From positions 726,526-790,525 of the forward strand of contig JAYKAV010001997.1 of the NCBI GenBank assembly GCA_035582835.1: DNA of 64,000 nt, written 5' to 3'. Shown piece after piece: positions 1 to 12,645 of the stretch. Position numbers and translations under genes: made by a program. Source of the stretch: Phoebastria nigripes (lineage: Eukaryota; Chordata; Aves; Procellariiformes; Diomedeidae). Numbering within the stretch: the first letter of the stretch is position 1; every line of letters starts with the position of its first letter. The notes beneath the pieces were generated by a model. That model saw only the letters and a list, made by a program, of their open reading frames with translations, was not told where the DNA came from and searched no databases.

Positions 1-199
1 TGTCAGGAGAGGTGGACCCTCTAGACATCCTCAGTGACACATAGGGTACCATCACCTACTTGAACATTTAAGACTTTATAAATACAAAAAAAAAAAAAAA
101 GTATTGCATTAATCAATGTAGACAACAGCAACATCTATCATTACAAACATCAGGACGAGATCAACATTATCAAGACAGTAACTGCCAACACCTCGTTGT

Positions 200-230
<31 letters not shown>

Positions 231-236
231 CCCCCC
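200..236 (+). repeat. (CA)n microsatellite followed by C run
   Basis: About 14 perfect CA units run into nine consecutive C. Confidence 0.95.
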
Positions 237-3200
237 AAAAAGAAGAGCAGTTGAGTTGTAGAGTGCAGTTTTAGGGTGGTGTGAGGTTCCACAAAGCAGA
301 ACTACACAAAACTTCCAGTTTTCACTGTGCAAATGTGTGCATGCGAAAAGCTGTATGGCTGATTAGTACCTGTAAACTTGATTCACAGCGCTGATTATCC
401 ATATTGACTAACAAAAGCAGGGTTCTTTCCCCCCCAGTGAAAATGGAAGTATTCTCCACAAGGCAACAGCAGCATTTGCTTCCTGCACAGTATTGTAATT
501 TTCAAAGTAAAACTACTTTGGAGCAGCAGGACAGTTTTTGAGGTGGGATCCTGACTTTCACTTTTGCTATATAATCAAACTGAAACAGAAGGGGAGGAAA
601 GTTCAGCTTCTTTAAAAAAAATCCTTGGTTTTAAGCGCTTTCCTGTTTTCCAGCCAGCAGTGAGAGTTTGTTCCCCACAAAGGACTGACAACGTTCAAAA
701 TTACAGCACAGAGCANCATGTCCTACACCTTTCAAAATTTTCCTTAGCTCTACTGAGTGATTGCTAGGGCCCACGTCACCCCTCCTGTGGAAAAAGTGGT
801 GGGAGGCAGCAACTGAAGGTAGGAAGACACAATAAAGTGCCTCTCAGGGTTTCCTTGGCATAGCAAGGCAGAGTGGAAAACAGTGGAATCAGAAAACTGG
901 ATTATTTCCCAGCTCACTCTCAAGGATTGACAGGAAAGAGTCTGCCAGAAGCTCAAGTCATCCCTACAGGTTTGGGCCCTGGGGCTCCTTCCTTCAGGTG
1001 GGATGGCTCTGCTCAGGTCACATCGCTGACTGGCTCCCCCAGCAGTTGCTTGATGGGATTTGGAGTAATCTTTTCATCATGTTCATTAACCCATACAGCA
1101 GTTAAAATTATGAGAAAAAGGAGAAAAAAAAACCTCAACTAGTTTCTGTCCATGTTCTATTAATAATGTTTTTTTCACAAGTAAGAAGAGAGACATCAAG
1201 AGAGAATAGACTTTTACTTTGTCTTTAATGCTAAGTAATTTAAACTTTGGTTTTTTCCTTTTTACAGTATTAGCAGATTTTAGTAAACAGAGAGCATGTT
1301 ACATCATGGATCTGAGGGTGGATACCAGCTTAACTTCATATTCTCGGTTTTGCATCTATCACATGGTTAAAACACGCACCAGAAGCATGTGGGAAGGAAC
1401 AGAAATGGACCCGAAGCTGCAGCTTCCCGGACTGGCAAGCAGGTATCAGGCTCTGCAACAGCCGGACACTTATCAGCTAACACAAAACCAACTTGTATTG
1501 AGTAAAAGGGCCAATACAGCTCAGTAAGATACTGCAAGGGGCGTGGGAGAGGGTGGTATTAAAAACCAGTCAGCATAGAGGAGCTGTTGCTTAGAGCAGA
1601 AGTATTGCTACACAGTTTGAATAGGCTTCCTGTGGCTGCCCAGAAAGACTAACATCTGGCAATGCAGCCTGCTATACTGAAGAGGGAACTCCTTTATCAA
1701 GGGTACAGAAAATAGAAACATAACCACAAAGGTGGGAGAGCAGGTTCATGAGCTGCAGCCAACCTCCTACAGTAGCTGTTGTTGTTGTTTGTTATAGTCT
1801 CATTAAGCGTATATTTGACACATAGTTGTCTAGATAACCATCTACCATTTCAGATTTGCTGGAACAATAGCCAGCCGAAAACACATGGATTCAGAATTTT
1901 AGGGTGTTTTTGTAACGTAAGCAGGCACCGCAGCAGTGTACACCAACTGAGTCCCAGCTGGGTTTGGTTTTTTGTTTTTTTGATTGTACAAGTAATATTT
2001 TGGTTTTTGTCGTAGTTTACATAGTAAAAACAGGCAAACCATGTCACTTTTTAAAAAAGTGATAAATTTAAAAACAAGAAGTGAAACAGTGTAGATACCT
2101 GAAACTACAGCAATTCTGCTAGCTTTGCTACACTACCAACAGAAATAGTCCTGTCCTGTTTAGATAGACTTTGTTTTGCTACATGACTGCATATGCAGCA
2201 AAGTGATATGAAGTCCTGAGGGTCCACTCCTTTGATGAGTTAAGCACACAAAGGCCCACATTTTGATGCAATCTGATATCATATATTTAAGTCCTAGACA
2301 AACTGCAACTGTGAGGAAGTGATAAACAGAACTTCCTGCACAAAGCTGCCTGAGATAACACTTTCCATGGACTGGAAAAAAAGAGACACGATTGCTACAG
2401 AACTAAAAGGGAACTGTTCTGCTCTAATAAATAACCCTTTCTTTTTCACGTGGCTATTGCAAAAGCCGAAGCACAAGTGACTAAGATTTGGTACGCTGCA
2501 GAGCAGTTCTACTCACACATTTCTGAAATGATTCTTTGAGGAACTACACTTAATTCTTAGCTCCAGATCTGTGCTCTCCCAAAGGCTCCTGTGCTGCAGC
2601 TGGAGCACTGCAACTCAGAAACCTCCCAGCTAATATTTTTACTTACGTTTTAAAGAAAGTTCTAAAGAAAGCTAAACTAAAAAGTTTAGTCAAATGGAGG
2701 AATAAGGAAGGATTGTTTAAAGAATAAGGCTAGATTGTCTCCAACGAGGGAAAAATCCTGTAGGAAACATGATTAATTCCTTCTCACAGAATTTCCTCTC
2801 GATTTTGCATCAATGTCACCTCAAACTCTAAGAAATTTAATATATTTATAATTACTTTGAGTTCACTTTGTGAATGTTTGAGCAGCCAAGTTTTCCTCAC
2901 ACTGGAAGTCGTGGGGGAAATGAGCTTCAAATGTGAGTACTTAACATGCACCAAAAGGGTTTTTTAATTAGAATTTAGAAAATGTTTGAAATATGGAGGT
3001 ATTTCTTCATATACAAACTGACTAAAACACAAAATAAAAAAATCCATGGAAGTTAAAGGTCCAAAGCACATGCAATTTCTAATGCAAAATATTAAGAATT
3101 GATAATAAACTGTTCACTGCTTGGTAAGGGGCAGGGAGGGGGGCAGTAACACTTGCAAAATAGACTTACTCATTGTCAAAAGCACAGGCAAATCACTGAA

Positions 3201-6200
3201 GCCTGGAAGAGATTCCACAGGTCCTTCTACAACAGCTCACCTACTATGCAGGCACCTACTCTAACCTCACATGGTGATGTCCTAGAACCAGCCCCAACAT
3301 CAAGTCCTCCTTCTGAGACACCAGAAGGGCTCCAGACTCAGGACATTACAACCTGTTCTGATATAAAGAAAGGGTCTTTGTTACCTTTTGCCTGTTCTGT
3401 GCATTTCTTTTTATACTTTCTGTTTATATTATTTTTTGAGAAGCTCAGACTGTGTAACAAGTCAGGAGAGAAGCAACTGCAGTATATTAAAAAGCAATCA
3501 AACGCTACACATCATTGAAGAGTTTTAAAACTTCTGCTCCTGTTGCAAGTTTGTGAAGTAATAGGGGAAGGATAATGATTGATTAAATTAATGTGACAGC
3601 TCTGTGGTGATATTCCCAGAGATTTGCCCTGTACAGTGTTTCTTGACACATAAAGAGCCATAATACCAGTATTTCTTCTGGTGCCTTTTGGACCCCACAC
3701 GTTGCTGGTCAGACCTAAACCTTACCACGAGCCATGCAGTGAGCTACAATCAGAGCAGCATTGAAGATGCCATTAACACAACTGTGCTGAGCCCAGGCAA
3801 GCTACAGCTACACAGCCCTCTCAGACTGTGAAATTTGTTAAAAACAAAACACCTTTTCAGCAGTCTTTTTAATTGGATCATTTCAGAAGGCTGGGTTAGA
3901 GCACAGCCACGCCAACGGGGGAGCAGCCACAGCAGTAACCTGTGTCAGGCAGGAAGGAGAAGAGGAGAACCAGATCTGACTCTGAAGAAATTGTAAATGG
4001 AAACACAGCCCAGTGATTGCTGACGACTATGCAGTCAGAGAAACAGGCTGCAGAAAATACCAGGCCTAAAACTGTGGTCTTTCACACACTCAATAGCTTC
4101 ACCATAGCAGGAGCTAACAACAATTATTTTTCTGATAGCCTATTAGCCATACACTCGGGCAAAGAACCAAATGCTATGGATGACTATAGGCTTCTTATGA
4201 TTTAAGAGACAGTAACTACCATGGTGGCAGCAACAGGTAAAAAGTTTTTAAATAAATGATAAAATACACAAATGCATGTCAATTTTGGCCTATTTCGATT
4301 GTTTCTACAATATATTGCAAATATGGAAACTTGCTCACTTGTAATCTAATTCAAAATTGATTGCTTTCCCTTTAATCTTACACATTTGCTAATTTTATTC
4401 TGAGCTCTTGTACATTCCCTCCCATAGAGGAATTCCTCTTGCAGATAATGTAATCCGTTGGATAGTGAATTGTATTTTTCAGGCGCAAGATGTTATTGAA
4501 TAAAAATTAAGAAAATTACTTTTCTTCATGAACTCAAGGGCTGCTTGTTCACTTGGAAATTATGGTAGAAATTATTGAACAAACATTTTTATCATCATCA
4601 AAACAAGTTTCGTTTTCATTATACTAAGTTATCTTGAAAGCAATATTTAGCATAACACTTGAGCGACTAGTTTATTGTTACTTAGATAGCCTGGTGATAG
4701 GCACCTTAGAAAAAACAAAAATAGGTAGTAGACCAAATTATAAGTAGCAAACACTCTCAGTGTCCTCCTCTTTTCGTATGAATACAACTGGAAGTCTTCA
4801 CAGTGGTGGTAATCTCACAATGGGCTTGAGCTCTTTATCTTGGCTATGAATTAATTATTGATTTTTCAATTGCAAAAACAAGTCTGCCCAGCAGACACTT
4901 GTGACTACAGAAAGAGTGCTCATCTGATGTGAATCAGTGGACAGAGAAGTCTTGTGCGTCAGCAACTGGTTCTTAAAACAAGTAAAATGTCACTTTAATA
5001 TTGTAAAAAACACAAAAAACCATTTGATTTTTAGTGTTGCAGGTGGGACACTGTGCCAACTTTGCTCTGCATAACAAGTCTCAAGAAGCTCTCCTGGGAA
5101 TGTTTATATTGTGTTTCTATCCAGGCCTCATATTTGCTTTGAATTGTGACAACAGTTTGACCGTTTTCATGTTAAAAGCTTCCTGCCTTTGTCAGGAAAG
5201 GAGCTTTTCATCAATATCTATAGACAACAGTCAAAACAGGAATTCAGGAATACTGCTGCAAACTTTATGAGCACCTACCTGGAAGTGCCTGCACCCCAGT
5301 GCCACCCCTGCATCCCCCCCTCAGTCCATGTCTTCAGCAAGTGCCAGTACCCTAAACCCTACCGAGAGCAAAGCGGAGGGCAGTCAGGCCCAAATCCGCT
5401 ACTGCTGCCCATGTGGGAGGAGGCAAGGGCAGAGCAGGAGGCACTGAATGAGTCTGGAAGTGGAAGGACAAAGAGAGATGGGGAGGAGAGGAGAGCATGG
5501 AGAGGGACTCTGGGTGCAAGGATGGCAGGAGAAGGGCTCTGCTAGGATATCTCTTGGAAATGCCTGTCTCACACCCCAGCCCATTTTGGTCAGCATTTAT
5601 AGTTATGAAGGTTCTTCTTTCAAATATAATCTGACAGAAGATTTCAGAATGGACTGCAAGATCTGTCCTGCTTAGTCTTAATTGCACATTTCAGAGCCCC
5701 TGGGAAATGCAGGAGAAATGCTGATAATATAAAGCTAGCTATGCTATCAGTTACAAAAGATATGTATGCATTTAAAACTTTTTGGAAAAAATATTATTAA
5801 TTTTCTGTTCTAGTATGATAGAATAAGAACTTTGACAAGCATGCTCAGATCCTACTACAGTGCGGAAAGTAACCAGTACAAAACATCTTAAAGAGGTTTT
5901 TATGTACATATATATATATATATGGGAAAATCTTGGATATGAAAAACTCATATACATACTCATGTATCAGCTTGCATTTTGATTTTTTATATTTAACACT
6001 ACAAAGCAGCTTACTGTTTCCACGACTCCCAAGTCAAATAAACTATTCACATCCCAGTATCTTGGAATATATTGACTTCCACCTACGGGAAATTCTACTT
6101 GAAAGATAAGACTATGCACAAGACTGAAATAATAACAACTGATCAGGCGGAAGTCACTGTGTCTTTCCCTGGAAGAATTAGTTACCTCAAAACTTCAGCG

Positions 6201-6711
6201 CAATGAAGAGAAATCGGAAAGTATGATTCGCCTTTTAGATTGTTTTAGTTGAGTAACGAATAGACTGAACTTCCTTTTTTCAGAGTGTAGTCAAATAGTG
6301 ATTATGCAAAGTGTACAATTCTAAACAGCTAATTAAACAGCAACCCCAAATCTTTACAGCTGAATAAGCTGCTTTAAAAAAAAGCCAGAAAACCTGCACC
6401 TTGTGTACAAGTTTTAAAAAAAAAGAAAACCAAAACCATCAGCTACTCTAGTGATTCATCTCTCCACACTTTTTTACCTGTGCAAAGAACAACCATCTAC
6501 AGAATTCAGTGTCTTTTTCTATCAGAGCACTTTCTGTCTGAAGCTCCCAGGGGAGAGACTCTATTTCCTAATCAAGAAAGTAAACCATCAAGAAAGTAAA
6601 AGAATAATGCAAACAACTGTGATACAACCTGGCTCTCCAGTATCTTCATTCAGGACTAAAACCTAACCTAATTACATCATACCAAAGAAACAAGAGCATC
6701 TTACACTTTTC

Positions 6712-6737
6712 CAAAGGTCATTTTAAGATGACCTTTG
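6712..6737. promoter_or_regulatory. Perfect inverted repeat of nuclear-receptor half-sites
   Basis: CAAAGGTCAT and ATGACCTTTG are perfect 10-bp arms around TTTAAG. Each arm holds an AGGTCA half-site with a 5' A-rich extension, facing inwards with 8 bp between the hexamers. Function is inferred from the motif only. Confidence 0.45.
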
Positions 6738-8540
6738 AGTTGGGTGTACTTTCTTCCCAACAGATATGTACAGAAAAGGGAACAAAATATTATAAAAATA
6801 AGTTTGAGTAAGATTCACATACTTTGGGAGACATGGCAGGATCTCCTGATAACTACAAAGTAAAAGACAATTTTTGAACTTTTTCCTCGAAGTAAGCTAG
6901 ACATCTGGGACCATGTAATTCCAGTGGTTTTAGAGAACTATTCAGCACAGTGGAAAAGCAAACTCCAAAAATAATGTATTTGTCTACACTTCCCAAGCAG
7001 TGACTTTGATAATGTTACTACAGACTTACTCCGGTAAAGCCAAAAGTAGCTGCAGGGTTTGTTTTTAAAGCCTACTTGAAAAGTTCTGGGATTCTCTGGA
7101 CATTGATCAGTCAAGTGTAATTTCTTTAAACTTCAGTGAAAAGCTACCAACTGTTGCTGTAAGAGTCATCTTCTAGTACTTTTTACTTCTTTTTTTGNAA
7201 CCTGAAGAGAACCTGAAGTAAATCAATTCTTGGTCAAGCACCACATTAGTCCCGTCACAGAAGGTTAGCCCCTGAACAATGTAATTGAATGCCTTCAGCT
7301 GTTCCTTATGCACACTAATGGACACACTTAACTATGAAAAAACAGCCATCACTACCCAGGAACTGTTTTAGCAGGAACAGCATCTGCAGCAGTTTCTTTC
7401 ATCAGACATGGAACTGTTTCTTTCCAGCTCCCATTATTGTAGGTAGTTGTATTCAGAGCTGTATGCTGAACAAAAGCTAGTGAGCATCACACAAACAGGC
7501 ACCTAAAGGATACACGATTCATTTGGAACAAAAAAAACCCCTTAGCACTCTCTCTTACTTTACTAGGGAATGTTCATTAACATCTTATTTGGATTAGGAC
7601 ACTTACTTATTAAACACATCATATAAATTTCATTTTCAGAAACCTCTTAGCATTTGTTTAATTTTTTTTCTCCACATTTACATATGTTTAATGGTGCATT
7701 ACTTTATGATGCAGATTGCCCATTGCTGTTGGGATATATACTTTTAAACAAACAAAAAAGAAATCTGAAAGCATAAGATACTTCAGTAATAAAAAAAGAC
7801 AATTTAATGCTTTTCCCATCTTTTATGACAGAAATACCACTTTGTGTAATGGGCAGTATTACTAGATTTTTACTTTAGGAGCCAGGAATGCTGACTCAAG
7901 TACTTAGCTTACGCTGTTATCTGGGAGTGGGGTCCTCAACAGTAGAGAAAACTATGTGAGACATTCTTGATACTCTGTTTAACTTACTTTACTATGTCTC
8001 CAAGGTGTTAAGTGAAGTCTGGCACTATCCCAGAAAAGTTCCTTAACTCTGTGGCTTTCACAAACTTATATATCCCATTTATCTTCCAGTTCACCTGGGG
8101 ATTACAGAAGACCTCAGCTGAGTCGTAGCTTTTAATGAGCTTACACAGAGCACAGGGCTGAGATACCAAGCTTGCTCCTCCCCTGGAAGGCCACGGCTCA
8201 GGCAGGGGTACAAAGACGACTGTGTCAGAGCACAAGCTAGACATGCATCCCTTCTACTACCTCTAGCCAGATAGCCAGGAAAAGGCTGACCATATGATTT
8301 CTGTAAATCATTGTTTCCTGAACATGGTGGGTCACTGAATTTCAGCTAACCCATAACATCAAATTTTTCTCCGTGCTAAAGGTTAAGATGCATGGTTGAC
8401 TGAAACATTGTGAGGTAACGTGCCTCAAAGGGCTTGCTGAGGTTACCTACCATTACCTGGAGAAGCTTTGCTGAAACTTGGGTTTCCCAATAAATTTAAG
8501 CTAGTCTAAATGCACACTGTGACTGAAAGAGGCAGCCCTG

Positions 8541-8579
8541 CCCTTACTCAGATGCGTGTGCCCTTACTCAGATGCGTGT
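8541..8579 (+). repeat. 20-bp direct tandem duplication
   Basis: CCCTTACTCAGATGCGTGTG is followed at once by a second copy identical in its first 19 bases. It is probably a recent local duplication. Confidence 0.95.
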
Positions 8580-8904
8580 TCTTACTGTGTCTCTTCTCAG
8601 AGCACAAGCAGTCGTGAAACTATGTGGCCAGTTAGATCGGGGAACTTATGCTGAAAATTAACCTGAAAAAATACAAATAAAGTGGTTAGTTTTCACTAGT
8701 GTGAGTTTTCACAAAGTATATGGGAACAATGACTGGGGAGAGAAGGGCCAGAAAAAACCTTTTGGCTGCAACTTCTTAAAGCGATGGTGGAACCATCAGG
8801 AGGGGACTGCGAGCTACCGCAGGGCTAGCAGGAGGTTTTTGCAAAGATTTAGAACTGGGTTGTTTTGAAATAGTACGTTGGCCATATGCTTCTATGCTGC
8901 CTCC

Positions 8905-9050
8905 TGCTGAGGATGCTAAAGAGCTCAGCAAAGCTCACAAACAGCTCCTTGGTAGGTATTGTCACTCCTGTTTTACAGGAATGAGGATGGGGACAGAGCT
9001 TAGATCATCATTTACCTGAAGCAAAAAAGCAAGTTAGTGAAAGACAGACA
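8905..9050 (+). mobile_element. MIR-like ancient SINE remnant
   Basis: CTCACAAACAGCTCCTTGGT, then GGTAGGTATTGTCACTCCTG, TTTTACAGGAATGAGGATGG and GACAGAGCTTAGATCATC, line up in order with the MIR core (tcacaacaaccctatgaggtagg ... cattttacagatgagga ... cacagag-ttaag). These relics predate the amniote split and are rare in birds. Recognised by eye from the consensus. Confidence 0.6.
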
Positions 9051-11346
9051 GAAAAACAAAACCACTGATCCTTGATTCCCACCACTATGTTAATTAATAA
9101 ATCAATTGTGACCAACACGCAGAACATTAAGAAATGCCCCCTAAGCATTTGCTAGCAAGTTAGGCAAATGAGCAGCTGTGTAGCTACCCCAGTGCTTGCT
9201 CGGCTGCACAGGCAGAGAACAGCAGAGCGCACAGGACCGGCACCCGTGGGACTGTGCGCTCTGCCGAAGGAGGTGGCCTGTAAGTCTGGTGAGAACAAAC
9301 AAGGGTAGGCAACCGAGGAAAGACACAAGATAGGATTTAGACATGGATACAAACCCAGCAGATTTTAACAGCAGGTTCTTGAAGGTGCAGGGTGTTGGCT
9401 GGTCTTGACCCTGTCCTGTCCGTGGTGGGGCTCTGCACCCTGCACAGGATCTTGCTGGTCATGAGATACAGCAGGGAGCCACTATTTTGTCATCTCTGGC
9501 AAGTCAAGAAGAGCACGCATAGCCCCATGTACCTGTTGTTAAGTTATACCACTCCCAGCCAGGAAAAAACCCAAATATAACACTATTGAAGGAGGAGGAA
9601 GTATTTTATTTTATTTCATTTTAAAAACATATGTTACATAAGGGTAGAAGAATCTTTGTCATTGCCATTTGTCATTGTCTTTGTCATATGAAGCCATGCA
9701 AAAATATATATTGCAGCCTCCGGTGTTCTTTTGAGCCTTATGGAGAAAGCAATGCTTTACTTCACTATATAGAGTAGTAAAAATCAGACTAACACCCAAT
9801 TTAGCATAGTTTCTGACTTTCTTTTACACCACTTTGTATTGACATGAATGATGGCACACGCTGTGGGGTAATGGATATTCAGATCTCACCTGTTCAAAAG
9901 GCAGTTGCTAGTTGGCTGTTAAGTATTTTTATCTTGTGGTTTTATAGCCTCTACTACAACAAGTGAACAAGATGCCTCTGCCCTTGAAACCATGAAGATT
10001 TCAGACTTAACATGGGCCTTTGAGGTGGCATCAGAGAGGTAGCAAGAGCTGATGAGCACAAAGCAGCTGGGTCCACCAAGTGAGATTTGGTGTGTACTGA
10101 CTCGTTTTCACCTGTCTTAAGTATTAATAATGGTGCTTATAAGTATTTTTTTCTTTTTAGAGAAGTCTTCTTAACCTAGAGCATATTAAATTCTGTTTTC
10201 ACCTTTCAAAAATTTCCAGCTGATAATCCAGTTATTTATAACATATGCTTAATTTTAAAAAAGGTCCAAACTCTTCCTTCACCAAGCTCCAAATAAGCCA
10301 GGTTTCATTCCTCCAGACTTTGGGCAATGTCTACTGTTCATTTTTGAAAAATATTATGTACAAGAAAGACTTGGGCAGAACTGAGGCATCTAAATCTAAA
10401 AAATGCGTAATCCAGCTCCTTCCCCTAANAGCAGGGGCAGATTTAATTTCCCTGGTACTTACCCTTTCCTGTGTGTATGAGCAGGCAAGCCTACCCCTAT
10501 GTGAGCACTATTGCCTGCCTCAACATATAGATACCTGCCAGATATCTGGTCTCACCAGTTGTCTAGCTGATGCTATGCAAAGGCTTGCTTACTTTTTTCC
10601 TCCCCAGAAGCATTTCTAACCACTAATAGAGGAGCTGTTTTATTGAGCCAGGAAGTCGAGAGACTCGTCAGAATCAGGTATTTCGTCTGCAAGGACAGCG
10701 CAGCAGAATAATAGCAACGGCAGCCACAGAAGACAGGAATGATGCTGCCTGACAGACCCGCAGGCTCTGGTAAAGCATTGCTTCAGGGTCTCTTTGTGTT
10801 CGGCTCTTTTGGAGAGGCTCGCAGTGGACACACATCTCTGCAGTCATTCTTGTTCTGCCTCGGCAGAAGCCCAGGGGTGGGAGCAGTGACAAGGATGGGA
10901 GAGAAGTTTTTTGGAGGAGAAGGGTAACCTGTGGCCTGGGCAGACATCAATTCAGTTCTTCACCGCTTCCCAGACTGCAGGGGCACACCAGTCTAGAGAT
11001 TCTAATCAAGGAAGCATCTGGATGTCCGATTTTAATGCTAGACAGCCTTTCCCAACCANCTGCCATGCCAAGTGCTTCCTCTCAGTTCCTATACCAGGAC
11101 GTGCATGAAACTGACCCATGACAATAAGGCCATAAAAGGGAGGTGAGTGATGTTAAAACCATTCACCAGGCNTGGATTTCCATTGGAAGTGACGTATGTT
11201 GAGGGCTTTTCCCAGACAGGAACAGGAGCTGGAAATGTAGGCTCCAACATCAGTGCCACAGGGTTTAGCAGCTGTTCTCTTTCTTTCAGCTTCCCGCTGC
11301 ATATACCCCAGGCACAGGCACTAGCAAACATCGTGAGAGCAGTCAC

Positions 11347-11415
<69 letters not shown>

Positions 11416-12522
11416 TATTAATCACGGAACCTTATAAAATAAACATGTACTGCAAAAGTAATAATTCAAATGTGATTTTTACCCTCTGAACTTTCCAGGG
11501 TTGGTTGAACTGGAATTTTTACAGATACTTGATACAGCTTGATTTCAGATGCATTAGCACAAATTCAGAATAAACATCCTAGAAACAATGGAGGAGCTTT
11601 GTGCTTCCACTACCATGACCAAGAGCAGAACATAACCCACTGAAGAACATCCTGAGGCCAGACTTGGGGAATGCTTAGAAGATCCAACACAACCAAACTC
11701 TTATGGCAGGAGTGCCTCCTCCATGCCATAAACACTATGTTAAAGGCAACTTCCTTAAATATTTTCTGGAAAGCAATTTATGTCATAGTTACAGGCATTT
11801 CCCCCAACATTTTCATCTTTGTTGTTTCAATCTTTGATAGTGCGGGAAGGAAATCAGACAACTTGTGGATATTGCTGCTACCCTTCAATTCTACTGATAA
11901 TAGTTGTGGAAACATACACATAAGAATAACTTCCTGAATGAAACAATATTTAGCGCATATAGAAGCTTTTGTTCTTATTGCCTAGAGGATATATAGTTTT
12001 AGACAATTATAGTGACTTTTAAATGACCATAAAGAATACCACTAGGATGTGTGAATGTTCTCTTTGAAAAAAGAAAAGCAGCCAAATTAGGTGGGTTTTT
12101 TCCCAGACAGAAAGGACAAACAGATACGTGCTAGCTCCATTTTTCTTAAGCCAGTTGTATCATAACAGGAAGTGTTACTCATTCTAAATTTGATGTTGAA
12201 TTATTTTACAAAAAAAACTACAATGAGCAGTGGACAGAACTTTCCCCTTTTTATTTCATAACCCTAAACAGATTTTTCAGGAGAAGGAGCCAATGTGTCA
12301 TCAGCTGAAACACATTCAGTCACAGGACTGAAGACACAGGGCTTTGATTTTCCTGCCCCCAAAATTATAAAGAAACTACATGATTTTGTTTCACTCAAGC
12401 ATAAAAAGAAGAGAAACTCCTGAGGAATATATCTGTCACAGCAAGATGATAAAAAAAATACAGAACAGTTAAGTTTCCCCAAGTGATTAGACTGTATACT
12501 CTTGTAAGGCAGTAATAACTTG
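9051..12522. other. Intergenic sequence
   Basis: The stretch holds the A60 tract and otherwise unique sequence. A minus-strand reading at 10,892-10,640 has a modest open frame followed by CTCAATAAAACAGC, but no family match and no supporting exon. Confidence 0.55.
11352..11411 (+). repeat. A60 homopolymer
   Basis: Sixty uninterrupted A follow CACAATTT. No AATAAA was found shortly upstream on the plus strand and no flanking target-site duplication is obvious, so a retroposed tail is possible but not shown. Confidence 0.9.
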
Positions 12523-12645
12523 AGAACATAAAAATGGCTGTATTGGGTCAGACCAAAAGTCCACATAAGCGAGTATCCTCCAGTAGTTACCTACTGTGCT
12601 GAATAATTAAGGAAGAGAGCAAGAACAAAACAATGAATAAAAAAC
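12523..12645 (-). mobile_element. CR1-type LINE 3' terminal fragment
   Basis: On the plus strand GAACATAAAAATGGCTGTAT is followed by TGGGTCAGACCAAAAGTCCA and GTATCCTCCAGT. This is the reverse complement of the CR1 terminal segment (the ...GGTCTGACCCAGTATGGC... end). It is old and truncated. It overlaps the same part of the element as the 3' end of the 44.8 kb copy, in the opposite orientation. Confidence 0.7.

Larger units (their letters stand above)
1..8540. other. Intergenic sequence, HHEX 3' flank
   Basis: Apart from the (CA)n tract at 200 and the inverted repeat at 6.7 kb, I see only unique AT-rich sequence with short A/T runs. There is no coding exon of EXOC6, the expected next gene, and no RNA gene. 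Confidence 0.6.

Noticed and set aside
9392..9580. Olfactory-receptor-like wording (THSPMYLLLS) on the plus strand
   Set aside because: Only one short motif matches; the residues before and after do not fit TM1, TM2 or other receptor landmarks, so chance is likelier than a relic.
10640..10892. Minus-strand frame followed by CTCAATAAAACAGC, resembling a terminal exon or an LTR end
   Set aside because: No family match, no matching second LTR, and no supporting upstream exon.
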